From positions 241,536 to 271,535 of the forward strand of contig KV908380.1 of NCBI GenBank assembly GCA_002005505.1: DNA of 30,000 nt. Reading direction: 5' to 3'. The stretch comes from Botryococcus braunii (Eukaryota > Chlorophyta > Trebouxiophyceae). The position numbers and the translations under genes are program-made. Of this stretch, positions 20,044-30,000 are shown in pieces (position 1 is the first letter of the stretch; each line of letters opens with the position of its first letter). The notes under the pieces are model-generated. The model was not told the DNA's origin and did not search any database. It was given only the letters and a program-made list of their open reading frames with translations.

Positions 20044-21069
20044 CTTTTCAGGGCATCCATCAGGGCCTCCGGTCCGCCCTTAGTCAGCGCCTCGTGGCCC
20101 TGGGTGGGCACCAGCTGGACCAGCTGACCCAGGAATATGCCTGACATCGCACCCACGTCGCTCATCAGGCGGCGCGTCAAATTCCCGTAGGAGTCTCGGA
20201 AGCCCCACGAAAAGTTGATGAAGACCCCGTGCTCCTTCTCCACCGCCTCGGAGCGATTTCGATGAGCATTGGAAATCAAGCGCAGCAGCGCGGCCGTGTA
20301 GCCCTCCTCCATGATCTCGTCGATGATATGCTGGGGAGCGTAGCGGGACAGCGCATCGGAGAAAGCGAAGACCGAGGCCCCGCGCACGAAGGGCGACGTG
20401 TGCGCAAGGTTCCGCACGAGCACAGGCACCAGGCCTGCCAGATCCAGCTCCTGCGCAGCGACGGGGGAGACCAGGAGGTGGGACAGCACTGCAGTGGCAC
20501 CGAAAGCGAGGCGCGGGTCCGGGTCCGAGAGCGCTTTGACATAGGCCCGTGCCCCGCGAGGAGTGGCCTCCACCAGCATGCGGAGGCCAGCACGGACATT
20601 CCTGATTTCTTCAGCGGAGATCTGGTGGATGTCAAAGATCTTGAGGAGCTCGGGGACGAGAGATGCGTCTGTGAAGTGCGCCGCGTTTTTACCGTCCATC
20701 GCCACCAGGCACGACATGGACAAGGCTGCGAGGATCTTGACCCGTGCGGTCCCGGAGCGCAAGTACTCTATGGCCTTGCGAGGGTCCTCAATGATGCTCG
20801 CATCCATCTCGAGGTGGCCCGACTTGAGGATGCGCATCCCCGGGAAAGTTGAGGTACCCTCTGTCTCCAGCTTGTCTTCCCCACGACTGGAGGAGCACAC
20901 GCCATCGCTGTGCTCCAGAGATGTACCCAAGTAAACCTTGAGGAACGTGTATGTGACTACCCCAGAACAGTCCGGATCCGTCTCATACAGCTGGTTTGGA
21001 AACTCTTCCACCATTTCGGTCGTCATCTTGTGCGAGCACAGGGCAGTAACGCCTCCCTTGCTGACAGGT
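20044..21069 (-). CDS. ARM/MYND gene, first coding exon: ARM-like repeats
   Basis: ATG at 21026-21024 begins MTTEMVEEFPNQLYE, followed by an acidic/Ser region and then a long solenoid with segments such as ILAALSMSCLVA, LVPELLKIFDIH, AVLSHLLVSP, GLVPVLVRNLAHTSPFVRG and GYTAALLRLI, typical of armadillo repeats. The donor is AAAAG|GTGGGC at 20043, leaving two bases of a codon. The exon is probably preceded by acceptor TTTCCAG at 21070. The frame is open from there, but the first ATG is 21026. About 327 codons from the ATG. Known exons of this gene sum to about 930 residues. Confidence 0.78.
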
Positions 21070-21300
21070 CTGGAAATTTCAGAAAGCTGGAGATCGTGTA
21101 ACTGTCATCCCCTGCAACCCCCACAATGAAGTCCACCCTTTCCAGTCCTGCTAGCAGCGAGGGAAGGAAGGAGGTGGAGATTGAGAGGAGACGGAGAAAG
21201 GGAGGAGGAGATCAAGCTGGGGGGGAGGGGCAAGCAGGGAGGACTGAGACCTTGAAAGTATCCTTCGGCCCACAGCGATTCAAACTTTGGAACCACTTAC

Positions 21301-21480
21301 TTTGAAGCCTGGGTTTACTAGCTCCCAGTTCGTAAGAGATTTGGGAATATCCGTGCAATGAGTTCGAAAGCAGCCTAATAATAGTAATCACATCGTGGCC
21401 CCCCTGACAGAGGTTAATGCGCAGGCAAAAGGAGATCGCAGACCAGGGAGCATACGGCCTCTTTAGCAACCAAGAACGGG
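21301..21480 (-). other. possible non-coding first exon of the ARM/MYND gene
   Basis: A consensus donor GTAAGT begins at 21300, just after CTTCAAA on the minus strand. Paired with acceptor TTTCCAG at 21070 it defines a 231-bp intron. The frame needed to code through into the next exon has a stop 15 nt before the donor, so the exon is best read as 5' UTR with translation starting at 21026. The 5' end is not visible and the end coordinate is approximate. Confidence 0.4.
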
Positions 21481-21631
21481 GTCGATCAGTTTCCTCGTGC
21501 TCTTAATTTTGCTTATCGACTTCAGTGGTAGTGTGAGACGATACGAAGCCCCTATACCTGATCGCGCACGTCTGATACCCCAACGCAGGCGCGGGACCGT
21601 GACCGCGTCAGGTCGGTCTGCAGCACTTGCA

Positions 21632-21775
21632 ATGGCGTCAATGTCGTCAGACAGTGAGCCAGCAGAAGTTCAGGTCTGCCGGACTGATCGGGCAAAGATC
21701 GCTTCCTTCGACCTGTTGCTCAGAGATCGCTCCAGGCCGAGGATCCTCCCTGCACAAGGACGGCCAACGCCCTAA
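21632..21775 (+). CDS. candidate small ORF, divergent to the ARM/MYND gene
   Basis: ATG at 21632 opens 47 codons (MASMSSDSEPAEVQV...) to a stop. The middle (V-x-V-x3-D-x2-KI-x2-F-x2-L) loosely resembles the start of prefoldin subunit 4, but only over about 25 residues and without the rest of the protein. It could be a first exon with donor CAG|GTCTGC, a decayed copy, or chance. The orientation would make 21480-21630 a shared divergent promoter region. Confidence 0.2.
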   Translation: MASMSSDSEPAEVQVCRTDRAKIASFDLLLRDRSRPRILPAQGRPTP

Positions 21776-22200
21776 ATAATGTTTATAAATATCTAATACA
21801 TGAATAATATCTGGTACATAATACCTGGACTCCTTTCACCCTCTTTGTATAATGCCGCCTCTTTTGGGACTCCCCTACAAGCTATCAAGTGGGCTTGTGG
21901 TTCGTGCGTCCCTTATGCCATTCGCCTCCGGATCGCCTGACTGATATTGAATGGGTGTTATGCCTTCGAGATCTAAAGGAGATGTGGAGGCCTTCATTGA
22001 TGTTCAAAATTTCCTGTTGAGCGCTGCTCGCAGCCCTCGCTCCTACCTCCGGCAGGGCCCCAGATCCCCAGTGGGCATCGCATGTGGCGATGCGCCACAT
22101 GGCAGGATGCCATTGGCATCCCCTGATACGGCCACAACGGCCGGCAAGTAACGCGAGGAAGGAAGGAAAGGGTTCAACTGGGGGATCCCGATGGTGGATC
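21776..22200. other. unannotated region
   Basis: AT-rich at 21776-21830, then single-copy sequence. A hairpin CATGTGGCG-ATG-CGCCACATG lies at 22081-22101. No supported gene. Confidence 0.45.
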
Positions 22201-22209
22201 GAGTCGGTG

Positions 22210-22224
22210 GAAGAGGAAGAAGAA

Positions 22225-22259
<35 letters not shown>

Positions 22260-22262
22260 AGT
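22210..22262. repeat. (GAA)n array
   Basis: GAA repeats with GGA interruptions just before the large CT tract. Confidence 0.9.
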
Positions 22263-22307
22263 GGAGAACAAGTACTTCTACTTGAAGAGATAAGTCGCTC
22301 CCCCCTC

Positions 22308-23480
<1,173 letters not shown>

Positions 23481-24539
23481 TGTCGCTTCGCTTGCATAGG
23501 AAGGAAGGGAGGAAGATTACATCCATCGCGTTTTTTACTATCACCTTATGTCTCTGGCCCCTGGATTCCGCGTACCCACGTGCAGAATTTGCGGTGTGCG
23601 GTTAGGATAGGTTTCACTTTTTATTCTACGTCAAAGGAAGGGCCCCTTTCTTTAATAGACTTTGCCTCATTTGAAACAGGGTGGCTTCCGCCGGCCAAAG
23701 CAGGACAATCTGATGATGTAAAAGCAGGCCGTCAGTAGAGCTAGGAAGCACTCTGTCATTCGGGCAAAGAAAAGGAAGTAGCTGCTCGAGTGCTTAGCAG
23801 GGAGGAAAATTTTCTAAATCCTTTAAAGGGTGTTGCGGTGCTCCAGTCGAAGCCGCCCCCCCCCCCCCCCCCCATCCCCCCAAATCTTCTGGCGGACTCT
23901 TCGAGGACCTCCTTCTCATTTGCCTCGACCCCTAGCTATAGCGAAATCGTAGTGTTTGGAAGGAGCACCTGTCTACCTTGTCCAGCCCACTGGCTTTGAC
24001 CCCCAGGCCTGCCGGAGGACTTCCTCGTTCCGCGAGACTTAGGACTCTAAGTAAGGGTGCCTTGCGTTCAAGTGGCTGCGAAAAGAGCTCTCTGACTCTA
24101 CAAAAGGTATTGAAAGATACCAAACTGTCTAGGTAACACAGCTTGGAAACTGACCTTTGGGACAAAGGGGGTACAGGGAAGGGAAAGGGGGGGGGGGAGA
24201 TGGAGGGAGACTGCCAACTCCAACATTGTTGTTCACGCCAATTGGCATTGCACGGAGGAGCTTGTCGAGCAGGGGTGTTGCCGCGACACTGTCGCGGGGC
24301 AAGGGCAGGGCGGAGTATCCTTGATGAGCAATGCCGTGAGTCCGTCTCGGCCACCACGGTGGGAAGGAAGTGGGCAAAACGGACTTTTTCCCGCATTGTT
24401 AAGGTAGCCGGTGCCCTGGCGATAGCTATAGAGCTGGCATATATGGCTGTAGCTACCTTAGCGGTAAGCGACTGAACGTAGCCATGATATCCTCATCCGA
24501 GCATGGTGGGAAGCATGAGAGCAATTTCGACGCATTATT
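23481..24539. other. unannotated region
   Basis: Single-copy sequence with a C-run near 23857-23873 and a G-run near 24187-24198. Open frames lack convincing protein character. A hairpin ACTTAG-GACT-CTAAGT lies at about 24039. Confidence 0.45.
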
Positions 24540-24645
24540 TGTTACGTATACGTATACACATGTATGTATACACATATCTGCATATATGCATATATGTATA
24601 CATACGTAATATACATATACATATATATGTATACATACGTAACTG
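24540..24645. repeat. AT-rich TATACATACGTA palindromic cluster
   Basis: Alternating TA/CA-type sequence bounded by GTTACGTATAC and GTATACATACGTAAC. The 20-mer-like ATATGTATACATACGTAA occurs twice (about 24593 and 24627). Inverted arms could fold. Confidence 0.75.
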
Positions 24646-24689
24646 ACAAGTATACTGATACCACGAACAAGATAAAGAAGCGGGGGTAA

Positions 24690-24720
24690 GGAGGAGGAGG
24701 AGGAGGAGGAGGAGGGGGAA
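24690..24720. repeat. (GGA)n array
   Basis: Short GAG/GGA trinucleotide array ending in a G-run. Confidence 0.85.
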
Positions 24721-25042
24721 ATGAAAGGCAGAAGGAAGCGGAAGGAGAAGTCGAGCTAGAGGGAGAAGCAACAATAGATGACGCAAGCTCTTTCGCAAAT
24801 ATTTAACACCAGCTGCTCGCACCGGTTTTGTATCAATGTTTTGCGAACAAAATATGCGGCGTCTACAGTTCTACCTTCTTAATCACACAGGATATCGATC
24901 ACTGAGGTAATCAGACAAATGCGCTCGTTTTCAAAGGTTATACACACGTGTGTACACAGGAGGCGCTGCTCGTCCTAATCAGAAAGACAACCTGACTTGT
25001 ATGTGGTCGACTATGTTGTTTGGAGATATGTCTCGCGAGATA

Positions 25043-25424
25043 TTATCGCCTGTACTGCTGACCAAAATCCACTCCTTTATACAGATTTGCACCCGCATGA
25101 CGTCGCAACGTCGACGTTGATATGACTGTTTCGCCCTGCACGCCATATCCGTACTTGTAGGCTTTACAGGTCATATATGTAGTCTCACTGATGTGCTTTA
25201 CAGGTCTTAAAAGAGGATAATTATACATGTGGTACTGACAAGAATGCTGAAACCTTCGTCATACCCCTGAGATCACATATGCAGGACAACCCCAAATCCC
25301 CAAAATGGTATGACCTTTGAGTAGCTGTCCAGATCTTACGATCTGTCAAACCCCCAATGACATTATAGCCCAATGGCGGTTTCATTAGTGCGCACTGACG
25401 CCTCCGTTCCGTTACGGCTGTCAC
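25043..25424 (-). CDS. candidate coding fragments, unknown protein
   Basis: Two overlapping minus-strand open stretches in different frames look protein-like: upstream MKPPLGYNVIGGLTDRK and TQRSYHFGDLGLSC (about 25424-25221), then YKYGYGVQGETV and ANLYKGVDFGQQY (about 25228-25043). A 12-bp direct repeat GCTTTACAGGTC occurs in between. They could be two exons or a frameshifted remnant. No family recognised. Confidence 0.23.
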
Positions 25425-25840
25425 CGGGTGTTTGCTGTTGGGTGTATATACATACCGTGGTCGTAATTAATAATACTTCAGCAGCGCATCCGAATTATTT
25501 GCCATGACGGGTTAGGTTATTTCAGTCACTAGTTGCTTCTTTCACTTCTGTATTACAGAGAAGTTTCTTCGAAATCAGACATATTATATTTTAGTTGCTC
25601 GAGTATATTGTAGAATATTAGTATAAATAAATATTTACTCAGCATATGGTAGCATTTATTAATATTTGCTTACCCCTCAGTCTTCCCCGCTTGCTGGTGT
25701 TCAAATTTCAAGGAATGGTGCCGTCATGACTCCGCGGATCGAACTTTCTGTTTTGAGGTCGTGAGTCTCGACTCGTGACCAGCGTCTCGCTTAGTATAAC
25801 GAGCTCGAGTGAAGCCTATCCTGCGGCATGACCCCCAGTC
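25425..25840. other. AT-rich unannotated region
   Basis: AT-rich around 25590-25670, otherwise single-copy. No supported gene or element. Confidence 0.45.
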
Positions 25841-26230
25841 GCCCGCAGGACCCGATCGCGATTGGCACTAGTAGGTCGCGCCACTTGCTGCAGGACTGTC
25901 GTCATGAGACGTTCGATCCATTCCCATACTTGGGGAGAGCTCGTCTGGCCGGACAGGGTGCATAAATGCTCGAGGACCACGCTTCTTGAAGACAGGCTGG
26001 ATGGGATACCTGAGTATCCATCTAGATAAGCAGACACCCAAAAAAAAAAATTACGGGGTGCCGACCGAGCACGCATGTTCCCTGTCTTGCAGCGCATCCC
26101 CACATCAGGATGCGCTGCAGTGGCCCGTGTGTACGTATACGTATCTACGCGGTTTTGCAGACGAGCGGTTCCGGAAACATCGATGCAAGGGTCGGGCAAA
26201 CACCCCCACATATAAATGTAAGTCCCAGCC

Positions 26231-26336
<106 letters not shown>

Positions 26337-26723
26337 GTGTAAATTAATTCAAACAAAGTCCCCAATATTTGTTCTCAGATACATTGTCTCAACCTGTTTG
26401 ATTTTCATGAACCCGGCGTTGTGCAAAAGAACGTCACGGACAAGGGTTATTGACCACCAGTAGTATCTACTGCAGTCTGCATATGACTGGTCTTTGCACC
26501 ATCGCTATCGACCAGTCGACTAGTCGTTTGTTGGCGGCACTTTGTCTGGCGTGGTATATACCGATGTACGTATAATATAGTGCACGTCAGCCACAGCGCT
26601 AGCTAGTGGTATACAATTTTGATTTTTTTAGCTTGTACCACCCCAAAAGACTCAGCAAGGAAACGTTTAACTGATGTCCTAGTACCTGTATATGTGATGT
26701 CCCATATAGCATATGTATAACCA

Positions 26724-26747
26724 GCCAGTGCATAATTATGCACTGGC
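26724..26747. repeat. 24-bp perfect palindrome in block C
   Basis: The arm GCCAGTGCATAA is followed by its exact reverse complement. Absent from the matching position of block D. Confidence 0.85.
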
Positions 26748-26868
26748 AACAATACAATAATATTGTAGCCACTGATTGGCTAGCCCATATGAAGCATGCA
26801 TGCTCCAAACCAAAGCTGTAGGTGACATAGCAAGCAAAGTATCTTTCGCCTCCCTAAAGCAAACCAAG

Positions 26869-27223
<355 letters not shown>

Positions 27224-27387
27224 GGTTGGGGAGGGGGGGGGTTTGAATGTAGGTATGGAACCCAAGTGACATGCTATTTCTGGGTTTAGGAGGGTTTAAA
27301 ATTTCTATTGTAGTCACACTGCCGCCGGGAACAGTGGGGTTGGAATTAATGGCCCTCGCCCCCATGTTCCTTTTTCTGAAGGACCGA

Positions 27388-28440
27388 TTCGGGCGATCGC
27401 GATTGGTACTAGTAGGTCGCGCTTATTGCAGCACTGTCGTTAGACTTTCGATCAATTCCCATACTTGGGGAAAGCTAGTTTGGCCCGACGGGGGGTACAA
27501 ATGCTCGAGGACTATGCTGCTTGATGTCTGGCTAGATGGGATACTTGAGTATCCATGTAGCTACCGTTGGGGTTCCCTCCCAACGCGTTTCCACACTAAG
27601 AATTTTTTACGGGGTGCCGACCCGAGCATGCATGTGCCCTATCTTGAACGTTCCCTCCTTGGGAATGCGCTGCAGGGACCCGTAGGTATATACGTGGCTT
27701 CCCAAACGAGCGGAAACATTATGCAAAGGTCGGGCAAACATCCCCTCACAGTCCCCAATTGTTATCTACCGAATTTAAATTGATTCTCAGATGAATTGTC
27801 TCATTTTTTTTGATTTTCACAAACCCGGCCTTGGGCAATAAAATGTCACGGACAAGTTTTCCAATTATTATTGATCACCAGCACTAACTACTGCCAAAAG
27901 TCTGCAAAAGACTGGTCTAGAAGATCTTTGCACCATTGCCATCAAGCAGCTTGTTGCAGTTGACTAGTCGGTCGTTGCAATTGCGTGTTATACAAGCGTT
28001 TTGAGTGGTATACAAGCGCTTGTATACCACTCAAAATGCACAAAATATTAAGCTCCATGATTGGTTGATGGAAAATTCGTATCCTCTTCACAATGACGTT
28101 GCTAGATCAGTCATTCAATTTACAAAGTAGCGCTACCCTGCATATGCATATGCTGGTACAAACTCCAGTTAAACACTTTCGTAACGGGAGGGCCTTTTAT
28201 GTAGCATTGTGCCACCCCAAAAGACTCCGCAGACAAACGTTTAAGTGATTTCCTCATAGAACATGTATATGCTACAAACCAACCGGTCCATTAATTTGTA
28301 ACCACTGATTACTTGACCTATGCTGCCCGGTCCAAACGAAGCTGTAGGTGAAATAATTAGCCAACTATATCCTGCCTCCCTCCACCAAAATGGAAGTCTC
28401 AAGGCCTCTCTGCCACTCGAAACCCTCTGCCGACTTCCCT
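27388..28440. repeat. duplicated block D, about 1 kb
   Basis: Direct repeat of block C (25842-26872), clearly similar but diverged by many substitutions and indels. It lacks the AT array and carries its own 38-bp palindrome. An open plus-strand frame across the start is interrupted in C, and the minus-strand frame shared with C stops in D, so neither copy encodes a complete protein as far as I can see. Confidence 0.85.
27999..28036. repeat. 38-bp perfect palindrome in block D
   Basis: The arm TTTTGAGTGGTATACAAGC is followed directly by its exact reverse complement. The left side also repeats TATACAAGCG in tandem. Absent from block C. Confidence 0.92.
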
Positions 28441-28448
28441 CGTAACCC

Positions 28449-28534
<86 letters not shown>
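28449..28534. repeat. (GT)n array
   Basis: Pure GT immediately after the end of block D. Confidence 0.95.
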
Positions 28535-28536
<2 letters not shown>

Positions 28537-28786
28537 CATTTCCTAGGGTATAATGCTCTAGTGGTCCTTGGCATTGCTCTTTGACTTGCCTTGTGATCTG
28601 GACTCGCAGTACAACCTCGCTCAGGTAGTTCGCTCGGTTGCCCGACTACACGTCTGAGGCAGTACAATATAATCCAACCCACCCTGGGTTTAACAGTAGG
28701 CTTGCGAATCAATCATGTATCACTCTTTCCGTGCTCACCACGAACGGCCTCATTGTCTCTAAAACCTCTTCCGCTCAGTTATCCTA

Positions 28787-28787
<1 letters not shown>

Positions 28788-28884
<97 letters not shown>

Positions 28885-28961
28885 ACGCGCGCGCACGCGT
28901 GCGTTCGTGTGTGTGCATGCGCGTGCGCGTGCGAAGCGTGTGCGTGTGCATGTGCCTGTGC

Positions 28962-29021
<60 letters not shown>

Positions 29022-29071
29022 TTGTGTGTGCGTTTGTGTGTGCGTGCGTGTCTGTGTGTGTGTGTGTGTGT

Positions 29072-29143
<72 letters not shown>

Positions 29144-29145
29144 CA
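28788..29145. repeat. compound (GT)n array, about 350 bp
   Basis: Three or four GT arrays separated by GGGTGGGT, GCACGCGCGC and TGTTTGTG-type spacers. It includes an alternating purine-pyrimidine CG-rich part at about 28883-28935. Confidence 0.94.
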
Positions 29146-29218
29146 TCCGCACGGGCACGCGCATGTGTGTGCGTGTGCTGGCGCATGTTTGCGTGCATGC
29201 GTGCATGTGAGAAATACA

Positions 29219-29530
29219 TTAATCTTGGCTCCCACTTGAAACACCAAGTTTATTGAGAACAAAGTTGCATGCCCGGTAAATTAGAGTGTTATTCTTCATT
29301 AATGCCGAAGTGCGAAAGGACCTGAACTCATAGAGAAAGGTGGCGCAGAATATTGTTGTATTAATACCGTTGCCCAAGTCCATCGTGGTGCATTGAAGTC
29401 CACGGTGCAGACACTGCATACCAGTATTGGAAAGGCCAACAATGGTAGAAACAATCACGTGCTTAGCAACATCTGTATGGATGCCTTGTGATGATGGTAA
29501 GTCGTTTGTGGTGCGTACGGCGAGCATCAT
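29219..29530 (-). CDS. candidate coding exon, unknown protein
   Basis: A minus-strand open frame of about 100 codons outside simple repeats. It contains VIVSTIVGLSNTGMQCL, NGINTTIFCATFLYEFRSF and IYRACNFVLNKLGVS, a mixed hydrophobic/polar composition typical of a globular or membrane protein. There is no recognised domain and no paralogue in the window, and the start and splice sites are not fixed. Confidence 0.33.
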   Translation of the reverse strand: MMLAVRTTNDLPSSQGIHTDVAKHVIVSTIVGLSNTGMQCLHRGLQCTTMDLGNGINTTIFCATFLYEFRSFRTSALMKNNTLIYRACNFVLNKLGVSSGSQD

Positions 29531-29726
29531 TAACGCCGCCCAGCCACTTGTCTGCTCGTCATTGACCGTTGATCACTCATTGGAACAAGGCAAAGAAAGG
29601 CATGGTGCGAGCGACACGAAAAGGAAGGGAGGGGGAAGGAAGGGAGGGGGACAACAAAGGGGCGTTAGGGGGGGGAGCGTGTGTCTGAAAAAGATGGGGG
29701 GGAGGGGGGGAGAGGGGAGAGGGAGG

Positions 29727-29886
<160 letters not shown>

Positions 29887-29901
29887 AGGTGGGAGAGAAA
29901 A

Positions 29902-29958
29902 ATATATATCATGATCATGATATATATAATATAATATATATCATGATCATGATCATGA
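29902..29958. repeat. two ATCATGATCATGAT palindromes
   Basis: A 26-bp perfect palindrome at 29902-29927 (arm ATATATATCATGA) and an 18-bp one, TCATGATCATGATCATGA, at 29941-29958, joined by ATAATATAATATATA. They lie right after the GA array at the end of the window. Confidence 0.88.
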
Positions 29959-30000
29959 GAGATAGGATTGAAACAGGAGTGGCTTCGGCTGGCATAACGG

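Noticed and set aside
20229..20852. Long plus-strand open frame opposite the ARM exon
   Set aside because: It is the antisense shadow of a GC-rich coding exon. The minus-strand frame has clear armadillo-like periodicity.
23990..24075. Possible tRNA-Leu (TTAGG loop and GTTCAAGT resembling an anticodon and T-loop)
   Set aside because: A five-base anticodon stem with a seven-base loop cannot be formed, and no D-arm or acceptor stem fits. A simple ACTTAG-GACT-CTAAGT hairpin explains the match.

Overview
This is nuclear DNA from a eukaryote, most likely a unicellular alga or other protist. The evidence is multi-exon genes with GT-AG introns and no operons, one ARM-repeat/MYND-finger gene, roughly balanced base composition outside the repeats, and an extreme load of dinucleotide microsatellites (GT/CA, CT/GA, one AT). 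I cannot name the species. I recognise no rRNA, tRNA, CRISPR array, bacterial gene, virus or complete transposon.

Layout. 1-4.4 kb: a T-run, a 40/49-bp minisatellite, GT and CA arrays, an AT-rich palindrome and two weak candidate exons. 4.5-7.6 kb: minus-strand gene A. By comparing the two paralogues I resolved four exons (about 384 residues) of a multi-pass membrane protein of no family I recognise. 8-10.3 kb: spacer with a 37-bp repeat, an imperfect hairpin and weak coding candidates. 10.5-13.1 kb: minus-strand gene B, a tandem direct duplicate of A (about 385 residues). Exon sizes and splice phases are conserved, although the exon 2 donor is a shared, weak site. 13.5-15.2 kb: a 42-base G-run, a GT/CT/GT array and one isolated candidate exon. 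15.25-21.3 kb: minus-strand ARM-repeat protein with a C-terminal MYND zinc finger, five coding exons plus a possible non-coding first exon. 22.2-23.5 kb: more than 1 kb of polypyrimidine. 25.8-28.4 kb: a second direct duplication of about 1 kb per copy, interrupted by AT and GA/GT arrays and by copy-specific palindromes. 28.4-30 kb: GT and GA arrays, one candidate exon and a palindrome cluster at the end.

Genes and repeats. Nearly all long microsatellites lie in introns or between genes, and the recognised coding exons avoid them apart from a 13-base C-run in one ARM exon. Introns 2 and 3 of A and B both carry GT arrays with similar flanks, so the arrays pre-date the duplication and have changed length since. 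The most novel content I can support is the duplicated, unrecognised membrane-protein gene and an 85-bp minisatellite grown from the splice-acceptor region of copy A. I found no multi-gene functional system.
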